Positions 1 to 8,499 of a DNA stretch of 64,000 nt are shown here, one piece after another. A program made the translations under genes and the position numbers. The stretch covers positions 324,501-388,500 of the forward strand of contig NZ_JABXYT010000001.1 in the NCBI RefSeq assembly GCF_013394775.1, given 5' to 3'. The DNA comes from Oribacterium sp. oral taxon 102 (GTDB lineage: Bacteria > Bacillota > Clostridia > Lachnospirales > Lachnospiraceae). The notes beneath the pieces were generated by a model, which saw nothing but the letters and a program-made list of their open reading frames with translations, was not told the origin of the DNA and did not search any database. The first letter of the stretch is position 1. Each line of letters opens with the position of its first letter.

Positions 1-423
1 ATCCGAGGGATCGATGCGGAAGTCCTCCCGTACCGGCGTCACGCGGGCATCGAGCCGATGCAGCTCCGAGAGAACGGCATAGAAGCCATAGCTCACATCC
101 GGAAACTGGATGCTGTCCTCGGCAAATGCCATGAAGCAGAGATCCAGCGCCTCATCGGAGCCGGCGGTTGGACAGAAGCAGTCCGCGGAGAGCCCGAGCT
201 CTTTGAAGTGCTGTGCCAGTGCGGCTTTCAGTACAGCGTTGTCCGGATCCTCGTAGAGACGGAGATCTGCGGCCGCAGCGCAGGACAGCGCCGTCTGCAC
301 CTCGGGACCGGGCGGAAAGGGAGATTCATTCGTATTCAGCTTTAGATATTTTCTATCCTTCGGCTGCTCTCCGGGGACATAGGGGCAGAGAGAGCGGTAG
401 CGGGAATTGAGGAAGACTGACAT
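1..423 (-). CDS. hisC: Histidinol-phosphate aminotransferase, N-terminal part (runs off the left edge)
   Basis: PLP-dependent class I/II aminotransferase that converts imidazole acetol phosphate and glutamate to histidinol phosphate in histidine synthesis. Only the first 141 codons are in the window. Reading on the minus strand from ATG at 421-423, with GGAGGG a few bases upstream, gives MSVFLNSRYRSLCPYV and then VPGEQP and KLNTNESPFPPGP, the substrate-contacting N-terminus typical of HisC. A further stretch PTAGSDEALDL fits the PLP-phosphate region that follows. The frame stays open to base 1. The catalytic lysine lies outside the window, so HisC and close relatives such as CobD-type decarboxylases cannot be fully separated, but the NESP motif favours HisC. 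No other his gene is visible; the neighbour on the right is divergent. Confidence 0.85.
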   Translation of the reverse strand, partial: MSVFLNSRYRSLCPYVPGEQPKDRKYLKLNTNESPFPPGPEVQTALSCAAAADLRLYEDPDNAVLKAALAQHFKELGLSADCFCPTAGSDEALDLCFMAFAEDSIQFPDVSYGFYAVLSELHRLDARVTPVREDFRIDPSD

Positions 424-587
424 CTTTCCCTCCTTGCAATCAAACACATGCCTCTTCTTTACAGGGCACATAAGTTTTGCGAGACAACTCGATATCACTT
501 TAATTTGATAATGTGTTATAGTGAACAGCATAACGTATTTTTCATGGCTTGTCAATCGAAAGCTTCTGTGGATTCCGCAATGTGCAA

Positions 588-671
588 AAGTGCAAAACTA
601 TGTGGACAATTCCTGCCGAGCCCGAAAATATGCGGAGAAAGAGAGGCGGCTTGTCCACATTTTCTGCACAA
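588..671. repeat. Imperfect inverted repeat, arms of about 20 bases
   Basis: The left arm ends in TGTGGACAA (601-609) and the right arm begins TTGTCCACA (651-659). Pairing continues outward through GTGCA-AAA against TTT-TGCAC with a few mismatches. In RNA this would be a stem of about 20 bp with a 41-base internal region. There is no T-tract beside either arm, so it is not a plain terminator. Its role is unknown; an operator, a structured RNA or a cruciform are all possible. Confidence 0.5.
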
Positions 672-738
672 ATCCGCTGCTGAGGCAGTGACAGGCACGA
701 GTTGGAGGGACAAAATGGCATGAAAATTCTTTTCCGGC

Positions 739-767
739 TTGCTTTGCGGGAGAGTTTTCTTTATAAT
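739..767 (+). promoter_or_regulatory. Sigma-A promoter of the BMP lipoprotein gene
   Basis: TTGCTT at 739-744, a 17-base spacer, and a perfect TATAAT at 762-767. Transcription would start near 774, leaving a leader of about 75 bases before the ATG at 850. Confidence 0.75.
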
Positions 768-849
768 ATTGATGCATGAGTCCCCGTCAGGCGGCATGGA
801 GCCGCCGTGTATATACGGACGGATACGGCATTTTAGGAGGAAAAGTATC

Positions 850-1965
850 ATGAAGAAGAGAATTCTGGCAGCTGTTATGGCGGCTGCAATGACAGCGTCT
901 CTGGCGGCATGCGGTTCTTCGAATGCGACGAACAGCACGAGCGCGGCGGCTTCGCAGGCGGAGAGCACTGCTGAGACGGCTAAGGAAGAGACGAGTACAG
1001 CCGGAGCAGGTGCAAACAAGGACGCCTCAGATATCAAGATCGGCATCATCACCGATACCGGCGGCGTAAACGACGGTTCCTTCAACAGCTCTGCATGGCA
1101 GGGACTGCAGAGGGCGGAGAAGGATTTCGGGGTGCAGGTGAGCTATCTCGAGTCCCATACGGATGCGGACTACAAGCCGAATATCGAGAACTATGTGGAT
1201 GAGGATTATGACATGATCATCTGCATCGGCTATGCGCTCGCGGATGCGCTGAAGGAGGAGGCGGAGGCGAATCCGGATAAGAGGTTCGCGATCGTGGACG
1301 ATTCCTCTCTCGCAGATGAGGCGAACGTAACCTCTCTGATGTTCGAGCAGGCGCAGGCATCCTATCTCGTAGGCTATGTAGCAGGCAAGACCACGAAGTC
1401 CAACACCGTCGGCATCGTTCTCGGCATGAGCACGGATCTGATGAACCAGTTCGGCTACGGCTATACGGCGGGCGTGCTGGATGCCAATCCGGATGCGAAG
1501 GTGCTGCAGAACAATGCGAATTCCTTCTCGGATACCGCAGTAGGAAAGACCGCAGCCAACAACATGGTCGCACAGGGCGCGGACGTGATCTTCCATGCGG
1601 CAGGCGGCACCGGACTCGGCGTAATCGATGCGGCGAAGGAGGCGGGGATCTGGGCGATCGGCGTAGACTCCGATCAGAGCTCCATCGCACCGGAGACCAT
1701 CCTGACCTCTGCGATGAAGAGAGTGGACAATGCCGTTTATGACGTGGCGAAGGCTACCGCCGACGGCAGCCTGACAGCAGGCGTGAAGACCTATTCTCTC
1801 GCGGACGAGGGCGTGGATCTGGCGCCGACGACCGACAATATTGATCCGGCTGTCCTCAAGGAGGTACAGGAGGTCAAGGCAAAGATCGTTTCCGGTGAGA
1901 TCAGTGTTCCGAAGACCAAGGCGGAGTTCGAGGCGAAGTACGGTGACGTTTACGAGCTCGACTGA
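850..1965 (+). CDS. BMP-family ABC transporter substrate-binding lipoprotein (nucleoside type)
   Basis: Membrane-anchored substrate-binding protein of the BMP/PnrA/TmpC family, 371 aa. The start at 850 follows TAGGAGG; an earlier in-frame start would precede the promoter. The signal peptide ends in a lipobox, SLAACG, with the modified cysteine at residue 21, followed by a Ser/Thr/Ala-rich tether. The mature part has the family features: IGIITDTGGVNDGSFN at its start, GFG-like YGYTAGV, and IFHAAGGTGLGVIDAA, all close to PnrA-type purine-nucleoside binders. The matching ATPase and two permeases lie at 4764-8310, after the yjjI-yjjW pair. A terminator follows this gene, so high lipoprotein expression can be separated from the membrane components. 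The specificity (nucleosides) is inferred from the family. Confidence 0.9.
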   Translation: MKKRILAAVMAAAMTASLAACGSSNATNSTSAAASQAESTAETAKEETSTAGAGANKDASDIKIGIITDTGGVNDGSFNSSAWQGLQRAEKDFGVQVSYLESHTDADYKPNIENYVDEDYDMIICIGYALADALKEEAEANPDKRFAIVDDSSLADEANVTSLMFEQAQASYLVGYVAGKTTKSNTVGIVLGMSTDLMNQFGYGYTAGVLDANPDAKVLQNNANSFSDTAVGKTAANNMVAQGADVIFHAAGGTGLGVIDAAKEAGIWAIGVDSDQSSIAPETILTSAMKRVDNAVYDVAKATADGSLTAGVKTYSLADEGVDLAPTTDNIDPAVLKEVQEVKAKIVSGEISVPKTKAEFEAKYGDVYELD

Positions 1966-1993
1966 TCCGCTGTGTTGCCGGGATTTGCAGAAA

Positions 1994-2021
1994 GCCTCTC
2001 TGCTTCGGCAGATTGCGAGGC
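1994..2021 (+). other. UUCG-loop hairpin downstream of the lipoprotein gene
   Basis: GCCTC-TCTGC, loop TTCG, GCAGA, a 4-base bulge, then GAGGC. It has no T-tract. It may protect the 3' end of the upstream message, with the true terminator about 50 bases further on. Confidence 0.4.
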
Positions 2022-2068
2022 GGTTTGCCTGAAAGCTTACTCGAATTTATAGAAAATATCTGAATTTC

Positions 2069-2101
2069 AGCTCCTGTTTCATAGAGAACAGGAGCTTTTT
2101 G
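2069..2101 (+). terminator. Intrinsic terminator after the BMP lipoprotein gene
   Basis: Perfect 10-bp stem AGCTCCTGTT / AACAGGAGCT with loop TCATAGAG, followed by TTTTT. Confidence 0.9.
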
Positions 2102-2239
2102 TGATATAGTATATAACTGAACGTGATAGCAGTGAAGATGGGGGAAATTGTAAGGCAATGGAGTAATTCGAATTTTTGCTTCATGCCGAGATGTAAAAAC
2201 AGGGTAGTAAGACAGAGGCAGATCAGAGAGGAAGACATA

Positions 2240-3784
2240 ATGAAAGAGCTTTCTATGGAATATGTAGAGCGAATCCGGGAGGAGATGCTGGAGACGGTGA
2301 AGTCCGCGACACTTACGCATGAGCAGAAGGTCGCGACGATGGCGAACAAGGCGGATGCGCTGCTTTTGCCGCTTACCCTCCCGGAGGGACTTGCAGAGCT
2401 CAAGGATCAGCCGATCGAGACACAGTGCATCTGCGACCTCTTCGAGGGAAATGCGCCGCTGCGTCCGCGGTACATCATCCCGGACTATGCGAAGCTGATG
2501 CAAGAGGGCTCGCGATTCCTGCATCTGGAGCCGCCGAAGGATCTCTTCGAAGCGATCAACGCACTGGAGATTTTCTATCGGCATGTGCCCTCGGTCACGA
2601 ATTTTCCGGTTTATGTTGGACAGCTCGACGAGCTGCTGGAACCCTTCGTGCAGAATATCGACGAGACGCTCGCCTACAAGCTGATTCGCCTGTTCTTTAT
2701 CCAGATGGATCGGACGATTCTGGATTCCTTTTCCCACGGCAATATCGGACCGAGAGACACGAAGGCGGGCAGGATCATCCTCCGTGTGATCGCTGACACG
2801 AAGGATGCCGTTCCGAATATGACGATGAAGTATTCTCCGGAGGAGACAGCGGACGAGTTCGGTCTGCTCTGCGTCCGTGCGGGACTTGCCAGCGCGAAGC
2901 CGAGCTTCGCGAACCATGCACTGTTCCGTTCGGAGTTCGGAGAGGACTATGTGATCGCCTCCTGCTATAATGGGCTGAAGCTCGGCGGCGGTGCGTACAC
3001 GCTTTGCCGTCTGATCCTCGGCAATATTGCGAAGCGTGCGAAGGACAGCGAGGATTTCCTGCAAAATCAGCTCCCCTACGTTATGGACATTCAGGCGAGA
3101 TATATGGATGAGCGCATCCGCTTTCTTGTAGAGGAGTCCGGCTTCTTCGAGAACAGCTTCCTCGCGAAGGAGGGCTTCATTCACAGAGACCGATTCTCCG
3201 GCATGTTCGGGCTAGTAGGACTGGCGGACGCGGTGAACCTCCTCCTCGAAAAAGAGGGGAAGCAGGGCCGCTTCGGGCACGATGAGATCGCGACGGAGCT
3301 GGGGATCCGGATCATGGACTGCATCGATGCGTTTAATAAGGAGCACTATAACAGATACTGTGAGGCGACGGGGGGACATTTCCTGCTCCATGCGCAGGTC
3401 GGGATCGCGAGCGATATCTCGGTGACGCCGGGCTCCCGCATTCCGATCGGTGAGGAGCCGGAGAATCTGGTGGATCAGCTGAATATACTAAGTCATTTCC
3501 ACCGTTATTTCCCGTCCGGAACCGGTGATATCTTCCCAATCGATATGACGGTGCATCGGAATCCGGAGTATGTGCTGGATATCGTGAAGGGCTCCTTCCG
3601 GAAGAAGCTCCGCTACCTGTCCTTTTATTCCAGTGATTCCGACGTGATCCGTATCACCGGCTATCTCGTGAAGAAATCCGAGATTGAGAAGCTCGAGCGC
3701 GGAGAGAATGTGAAGCACGATACGACCGCGCTTGGTATGGGGGCGAAGCACAATGGACATATTCTGGAAAGAAAGGTGCGGTAA
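2240..3784 (+). CDS. yjjI: YjjI-family glycyl-radical enzyme
   Basis: Glycyl-radical enzyme of the YjjI (DUF3029) family; the substrate is unknown. From ATG 2240 (GAGAGGAAGACATA just upstream) the protein has 514 aa, matching the roughly 515 aa of E. coli YjjI. I see the expected radical machinery: a candidate active-site cysteine at residue 242 in IASCYNGLKLGGG, and the C-terminal glycine loop RITGY with the radical glycine at about residue 474. An upstream in-frame extension to 2123 lacks a ribosome site. The stop abuts the start of the next gene, its activase. The pair sits inside a nucleoside transporter locus; in E. coli yjjI-yjjW lies beside the deoxynucleoside-catabolic deo operon, so a nucleoside or deoxyribose link is plausible but unproven. 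Confidence 0.88.
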   Translation: MKELSMEYVERIREEMLETVKSATLTHEQKVATMANKADALLLPLTLPEGLAELKDQPIETQCICDLFEGNAPLRPRYIIPDYAKLMQEGSRFLHLEPPKDLFEAINALEIFYRHVPSVTNFPVYVGQLDELLEPFVQNIDETLAYKLIRLFFIQMDRTILDSFSHGNIGPRDTKAGRIILRVIADTKDAVPNMTMKYSPEETADEFGLLCVRAGLASAKPSFANHALFRSEFGEDYVIASCYNGLKLGGGAYTLCRLILGNIAKRAKDSEDFLQNQLPYVMDIQARYMDERIRFLVEESGFFENSFLAKEGFIHRDRFSGMFGLVGLADAVNLLLEKEGKQGRFGHDEIATELGIRIMDCIDAFNKEHYNRYCEATGGHFLLHAQVGIASDISVTPGSRIPIGEEPENLVDQLNILSHFHRYFPSGTGDIFPIDMTVHRNPEYVLDIVKGSFRKKLRYLSFYSSDSDVIRITGYLVKKSEIEKLERGENVKHDTTALGMGAKHNGHILERKVR

Positions 3785-4654
3785 TTGAAGGCGCCTGTCA
3801 ATAAATTGATTCCATTCAGCTCTGTGGATGGTCCGGGCAACCGGACCTCTGTATTTTTGCAGGGCTGTAATTTTAACTGCCGCTACTGCCATAATCCGGA
3901 GACGCGGGCGCTCTGCCAGAACTGCGGGGAGTGTGTGGCGGGCTGCCCGAGCGGCGCGCTCTCCTTCGCGCCAGCTTCGGGGGAGAACGGCGGACGGAAG
4001 AATCGGGTGCGCTTCGAGCTCTCGCGCTGTATCGGCTGCGATCACTGCATCAGGGTCTGCCGACACAATGCGAGTCCCCGTATCCGCTGGATGGAGCCGG
4101 CAGAGGTTTATGCCGAGGTGCAAAAAAATGTCCCGTTTATTCGCGGGGTCACGGTCTCCGGCGGAGAATGCACCCTCTATCCGGTGTTTCTTCGTGAGCT
4201 TGGCAGACTCTGCCTCTCCGATGGGCTTTCGTATCTGCTGGATTCCAATGGGAGCTATGATTTTTCGGAGGATTCGGCGGGGCTGCTTCCGTATATCGAC
4301 GGCGTCATGCTGGATGTCAAGGCATGGTCAGGGGGGGATCATTTCCGGGCTGCCTATGTGGGGAATGAGGCGGTGAAGAAAAATATGCGGTATCTCGCGG
4401 GGCAGGGGAAGCTCACAGAGGTGCGTACCGTAGTGGTTCCGGGGCTTTTCGATGCGGAGGAGACGGTACGGGAGACAGCGCGGGCGCTCCTGCCGTATCT
4501 TGCGAAGCAGCCGATCCGCTACAAGATCATCGCATACCGTCCGATGGGCGTCCGGGAGGAATACAGGGTTTATCGGAGTCCGGACGCGGAGACGCTGCAG
4601 AGACTCGCCGGCATTGCGCGGCAGGAGGGCATGGAGGATATCGTGCTGATTTGA
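3785..4654 (+). CDS. yjjW: YjjW-family glycyl-radical enzyme activase (radical SAM)
   Basis: Radical SAM activase, 289 aa, expected to abstract hydrogen from the YjjI glycine to install the radical. The radical-SAM cluster is GCNFNCRYCHNPE (Cys 28, 32, 35). An inserted ferredoxin-like segment follows, with CQNCGECVAGC and CIGCDHCIRVC, which should hold two extra 4Fe-4S clusters as in other GRE activases. SGGECTLYP is the SAM-binding GGE motif. The likely start is TTG at 3785, directly after the yjjI stop, with AGAAAGGTG as ribosome site inside the yjjI end; the two genes are therefore translationally coupled. The Cys-rich insert and position make the pairing with YjjI secure. Confidence 0.88.
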   Translation: MKAPVNKLIPFSSVDGPGNRTSVFLQGCNFNCRYCHNPETRALCQNCGECVAGCPSGALSFAPASGENGGRKNRVRFELSRCIGCDHCIRVCRHNASPRIRWMEPAEVYAEVQKNVPFIRGVTVSGGECTLYPVFLRELGRLCLSDGLSYLLDSNGSYDFSEDSAGLLPYIDGVMLDVKAWSGGDHFRAAYVGNEAVKKNMRYLAGQGKLTEVRTVVVPGLFDAEETVRETARALLPYLAKQPIRYKIIAYRPMGVREEYRVYRSPDAETLQRLAGIARQEGMEDIVLI

Positions 4655-4763
4655 AATATCGAAGACACTTAGGGCAGGGCGGAATCCGGAGTGTCTTTTA
4701 GGATATACAGTATGCGATTGGTGGTGCCGAGGTTTTTGGCATGGGGTTTAATGGAGGAAAGCC

Positions 4764-6323
4764 ATGAAACAAAGCAATATGGACGAAGGGCAGATCGTCA
4801 TCGAGATGCGCGAAATCGTGAAGAAGTTCGGCGATTTCGTCGCGAACGATCACATCAACCTGAAGCTGCACAAGGGGGAGGTGCTCGCGATCCTTGGGGA
4901 GAACGGTGCGGGAAAGTCCACACTGATGAATGTGCTCTACGGGATGTACCGTCCGACGGAGGGACAGATCCTCGTGAACGGGCAGCCGGTCAGCATCGAC
5001 AATCCGGAGAAGGCGATCGAGCTCGGAATCGGGATGGTGCATCAGCACTTCATGCTCGTGCAGCCCTTCACTGTGACGGAGAATATCGTACTCGGTGCAG
5101 AGCCGATGAAGGGCCTGCGGGTTGATCTCGGGACGGCGCGGCAGAGGATCCTGGAGCTGTCGGATAAGTATAACCTGCGGGTTGATCCGGATGCGCGGGT
5201 CGAGGATATCAGCGTCGGGATGCAGCAGAGGGTAGAGATTCTGAAGGTGCTCTACCGCGGCGCGGATATCCTGATTCTGGACGAGCCGACGGCGTCGCTG
5301 ACGCCGCAGGAGATCGATGAGCTGATGGAGATCATCCGCAATCTGACAGCGGCGGGCAAATCGATCCTTATCATTACCCATAAGCTTCGGGAAATCAAGA
5401 CCTGCTCGGATCACTGCACGATCATCCGGAGAGGCAGGTATATCGACACCGTGCGGGTGGAGGACTGCTCTGAGGACGAGCTGGCAGCAATGATGGTAGG
5501 GCGGCAGGTCAATTCCCGTGTCGAGAAGAAGCAGCAGGAGGCGGGAGAGCTGGTGCTTGAGGTACGGGATCTCCGCGCACGAGACTACCGTGGCGTGGAG
5601 GTACTGAAGGGGCTGAATCTGGAGGTGCATGCGGGGGAGATTCTGGGACTTGCCGGCATTGACGGAAACGGGCAGTCCCAGCTCGTCGAGATTCTGACCG
5701 GACTCGGCAAAGCGACCGAGGGAAGCGTGAAAATGGGCGGAGAGGACGTGGTAAACCGAACGCCGCGCTATATCTTCGAGCGGGGGATCTCCAGCATTCC
5801 GGAGGATCGGCAGAAGCATGGACTGGTGCTGGACTTCTCGGTCTCTGAGAATCTGATCCTGCAGAACTTCGGACAGGAGCCGTATTCCCGGCACGGTATC
5901 CTGAACAAGCGGAAAATGCGGGAGCATGCGACGGAGCTGATCGAGAAGTTCGATATCCGCCCGACCGGCTGCGAGGAGCGCCTCGCGGGGCAGCTTTCCG
6001 GCGGAAATCAGCAGAAGGTCATCATTGCCCGGGAGGTCACGAATGACAAGGAGCTGCTGATCGCCTTCAACCCGACCAGAGGACTTGATGTCGGTGCAAT
6101 CGAATTTGTACACAAGTATCTGGTGGAGCAGAGAAATAAGGGGAGGGCGATTCTGCTCGTTTCCTTCGAGCTCGACGAGATTATGGGGCTTTCCGATCGG
6201 ATCGGCGTTATTTTCGGCGGGCAGATCGTCGGCGAGCTTTCCGGCAGGGAGGCGGACGAGTATCAGCTCGGTCTGATGATGGCAGGCGGAAAAAAGAATC
6301 GGCAGGAGGGTAGGACAGAATGA
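4764..6323 (+). CDS. BMP-type nucleoside ABC transporter, ATP-binding protein (two fused NBDs)
   Basis: Cytoplasmic ATPase of 519 aa with two fused nucleotide-binding domains, as in RbsA/YufO-type importers. The first domain has Walker A GENGAGKST near residue 47, signature ISVGMQQRVEI and Walker B LILDEPTA. The second has the degenerate Walker A GIDGNGQSQL, signature LSGGNQQKV and FNPTRGLDVG in place of DEP. These are the usual asymmetries of this family. The start at 4764 follows TGGAGGAAAGCC. The 3' end overlaps the next permease (ATGA at 6320), so the ATPase and both permeases are one operon. It partners the BMP lipoprotein at 850-1965. Confidence 0.92.
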   Translation: MKQSNMDEGQIVIEMREIVKKFGDFVANDHINLKLHKGEVLAILGENGAGKSTLMNVLYGMYRPTEGQILVNGQPVSIDNPEKAIELGIGMVHQHFMLVQPFTVTENIVLGAEPMKGLRVDLGTARQRILELSDKYNLRVDPDARVEDISVGMQQRVEILKVLYRGADILILDEPTASLTPQEIDELMEIIRNLTAAGKSILIITHKLREIKTCSDHCTIIRRGRYIDTVRVEDCSEDELAAMMVGRQVNSRVEKKQQEAGELVLEVRDLRARDYRGVEVLKGLNLEVHAGEILGLAGIDGNGQSQLVEILTGLGKATEGSVKMGGEDVVNRTPRYIFERGISSIPEDRQKHGLVLDFSVSENLILQNFGQEPYSRHGILNKRKMREHATELIEKFDIRPTGCEERLAGQLSGGNQQKVIIAREVTNDKELLIAFNPTRGLDVGAIEFVHKYLVEQRNKGRAILLVSFELDEIMGLSDRIGVIFGGQIVGELSGREADEYQLGLMMAGGKKNRQEGRTE

Positions 6324-7387
6324 AACAGAAGATTTTGAACAGCTCGATGCTGTATACTTTGATCTCCATCGTGATCGGCTTCCTCATCGGCGCGCTGCTG
6401 CTCAGCGTGATTGGCGTCAGTCCGGCGGTGGCGTACGGAAAGCTGCTGAGCGGCGTGTTCAGCAAGCCGAAGTTCATGGTTTACAGCGTCGTCTATGCGG
6501 CCCCGCTGATTTTCACGGGGCTCTCCGTCGCCTTCTCCTTCCGGACAGGCGTCTTCAACATCGGCGCGGAGGGGCAGTACGTCATGGGGGCGATTACCGC
6601 TGCGGTAGTGGGACTGCTCTTTCCGATGCCGCCGGTTCTGCATGCGCTGGTCTGTCTCCTTGCGGCGGCTGCCGCAGGAGCGCTCTGGGGCGCAGTGGTC
6701 GGATTTCTGAAGGTGAAGAAGGGGATCAATGAGGTGCTCTCCTATATCATGTTCAACTGGCTTGCTTTCTATCTGTCGAACTATATCGTGAACCGGAAGG
6801 CGATCCACACCGAGCAGGGCGCAGAGGCGTCGAAGAATATCCTCGAGTCAGCCGTGATCCGTATGCCGGCAGCTGCTGTGAAGCTGACCGGCTGCACAGA
6901 TCTCCACTGGGGCGTCGTGCTGGCGCTCCTCGCTGCGGTCGTGATGTGGTTCGTGATGACGAAGACCACCTTCGGCTATCAGCTCCGTGCGGTGGGCTTC
7001 TCCAGAACGGCGGCGGAGTATGCGGGCATCAGTTCCAACCGGGTTTTCATGCTGTCCATGTCGCTCTCCGGCGTGCTCGCGGCGCTCGGCGGGGCGGTAC
7101 AGATCCTTGGGATGTCCAACCGTGTCGCGCAGTACGCGGCGCAGGAGGGCTATGGCTTTCAGGGAATCACGGTCGCGCTGATTGGCTCGACCAATCCGAT
7201 CGGCTGTATTTTCTCGGGACTCTTTTACGGCGCGATGAAGTACGGCGGCAATAAGCTGACCGTCGTAAACGTACCGACCGAGGTCGTGAATATCATCATG
7301 GGGACGATCGTCATTTTCATCGCCATCGCGCCGGTATTCAAGATGCTGCTGCTTAGGGCTTTTGCGAAGAATGGAGGGAAAAAATGA
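6320..7387 (+). CDS. BMP-type nucleoside ABC transporter permease 1
   Basis: Integral membrane permease, 355 aa, of the BPD_transp_2 family (YufP-like). Hydrophobic segments occupy most of the chain, and the family motif FRTGVFNIGAEGQYVMGA is present near residue 75. The ATG overlaps the stop of the ATPase gene, and the stop overlaps the start of the second permease by four bases, indicating coupled translation of a heterodimeric channel. The neighbouring ATPase and lipoprotein suggest nucleoside import. Confidence 0.9.
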   Translation: MKQKILNSSMLYTLISIVIGFLIGALLLSVIGVSPAVAYGKLLSGVFSKPKFMVYSVVYAAPLIFTGLSVAFSFRTGVFNIGAEGQYVMGAITAAVVGLLFPMPPVLHALVCLLAAAAAGALWGAVVGFLKVKKGINEVLSYIMFNWLAFYLSNYIVNRKAIHTEQGAEASKNILESAVIRMPAAAVKLTGCTDLHWGVVLALLAAVVMWFVMTKTTFGYQLRAVGFSRTAAEYAGISSNRVFMLSMSLSGVLAALGGAVQILGMSNRVAQYAAQEGYGFQGITVALIGSTNPIGCIFSGLFYGAMKYGGNKLTVVNVPTEVVNIIMGTIVIFIAIAPVFKMLLLRAFAKNGGKK

Positions 7388-8310
7388 TGATATATCTCGG
7401 ATTGCTGATCAATGCGATGCTGATCGCGACGCCGCCGCTCCTCCTCGCGGGACTCGGCTCCTGCTTCTCGGAGCGCTCGGGCGTCATCAATATCGGCATC
7501 GAGGGAATGATGACGCTGGGCGCCTTCGTGGGCGCGGCGGTCGCTTACTTTACGGGGAACGGCTGGATCGGCTTTCTCGCCGGCGGACTCGCCGGCGCGC
7601 TGCTCGGCGTGATCCACGCCGTGGTCTGCATCAGCCTCCATGCGGATCAGACTATAGCCGGAACCGCGATCAACTTCATCGGACCGGGCTTCGCGATTTT
7701 CCTCTGCAAGGCGATCTTCGCGAACTCCTCTGATACGCCGGCGCTGGATACCGCGTCGAAGCTTCCGAAGATGTTCGTCGGCAGGTTTCCGGCGGGCTCC
7801 TTTGGCTACAATGTCATTTCCACCTATCCGGTGGCGTATCTGAGCTTCGCGGTGGTGGCGCTGCTCTGGTTTGTATTCTTCAGGACTCGCTTCGGTATGC
7901 GGCTGCGTGCTGCGGGGGAGCATCCGGAGGCGTGTGAGACGCTGGGAATCAATGTGTATCGTGTGCGTTATGCCTGCGTCATCCTCTCCGGCTTTCTCTC
8001 CGGGCTGGGCGGCGCGTTCGTGACACTCGCGACGGTATCTCAGTTTCGTCCGGCGGTCATTGTCGGGCAGGGCTTTATCGCCATCGCGGCGGTGATCTTC
8101 GGAAAGTTTACGCCGCAGGGGACACTGGTGGGCTGTCTGATCTTCGGGCTATGCAACGGGCTGAAGGCGCTGCTCGGCGGCTCCAATGCCATCTCCCCGG
8201 ATTTGCTTTCCATGATCCCCTATATCGTGACGCTGCTCACGCTGATCTTCTTCGTCGGCGCAGGGCATGTTCCGGCGGCGAACGGGAAGGTTTTTGTGAG
8301 ATCCAAGTAA
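7384..8310 (+). CDS. BMP-type nucleoside ABC transporter permease 2
   Basis: Second integral membrane permease, 308 aa, of the BPD_transp_2 family (YufQ-like). It has the paired motif SERSGVINIGIEGMMTLGAF near the N-terminus and GLGGAFVTLA further on. It starts within the last codons of permease 1 (AAAATGATGA). It closes the transporter operon; after it comes a new promoter for the ABC-F gene. Confidence 0.9.
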   Translation: MMIYLGLLINAMLIATPPLLLAGLGSCFSERSGVINIGIEGMMTLGAFVGAAVAYFTGNGWIGFLAGGLAGALLGVIHAVVCISLHADQTIAGTAINFIGPGFAIFLCKAIFANSSDTPALDTASKLPKMFVGRFPAGSFGYNVISTYPVAYLSFAVVALLWFVFFRTRFGMRLRAAGEHPEACETLGINVYRVRYACVILSGFLSGLGGAFVTLATVSQFRPAVIVGQGFIAIAAVIFGKFTPQGTLVGCLIFGLCNGLKALLGGSNAISPDLLSMIPYIVTLLTLIFFVGAGHVPAANGKVFVRSK

Positions 8311-8359
8311 GCGGTGCGGCATAGTCAGGGCTTCCCGGCTCCGGCGGGAGGGAATAGCC

Positions 8360-8388
8360 TTGCAATTCCCGAGGTTTTCCGCTATAAT
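8360..8388 (+). promoter_or_regulatory. Sigma-A promoter of the ABC-F gene
   Basis: TTGCAA at 8360-8365, 17-base spacer, perfect TATAAT at 8383-8388. The start would be near 8395, leaving a leader of about 105 bases that contains the hairpin at 8406-8435. Confidence 0.8.
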
Positions 8389-8405
8389 GTGCGAGGCTGA
8401 GACAG

Positions 8406-8435
8406 CGAGAGAGGCAGCGGCTGCTGCCTCTCTCG
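8406..8435 (+). promoter_or_regulatory. Strong hairpin in the 5' leader of the ABC-F gene (possible attenuator)
   Basis: Perfect 13-bp stem CGAGAGAGGCAGC / GCTGCCTCTCTCG with loop GGCT, beginning about ten bases after the predicted start. No long T-run follows (TTCGTATGG), so simple termination is doubtful. It may be the tail of the transporter operon or a leader element of the ABC-F gene. Confidence 0.55.
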
Positions 8436-8499
8436 TTCGTATGGAGCAGCTTCTCCGCGGGGTGAGGGAGCGCGTATTTTCAGGGAAAGGAAGATTGGG

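Larger units (their letters stand above)
424..849. other. Intergenic region between divergent hisC and the BMP lipoprotein gene
   Basis: No protein-coding gene is supported here. The stretch holds the hisC ribosome site, a long imperfect inverted repeat (about 590-670), the plus-strand promoter at 739-767 and a leader of roughly 75 bases before the lipoprotein gene. That leader can form a short hairpin (GGCGGC ATGGA GCCGCC, about 790-806). I compared the leader with the purine riboswitch core and did not find it. Confidence 0.6.

Noticed and set aside
600..660. DnaA boxes / replication origin
   Set aside because: Two TTGTCCACA-like sequences each differ from the consensus, form one inverted repeat, and there is no dnaA, dnaN or box cluster.
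768..849. Purine riboswitch before the nucleoside-binding lipoprotein gene
   Set aside because: The leader is only about 75 bases and lacks the conserved three-way junction and loop-loop motifs. Only a small GC hairpin is visible.
2101..2239. A defined promoter for yjjI
   Set aside because: TATAGT/TATAAC-like boxes occur after the terminator, but no -35 box with good spacing could be chosen by eye.
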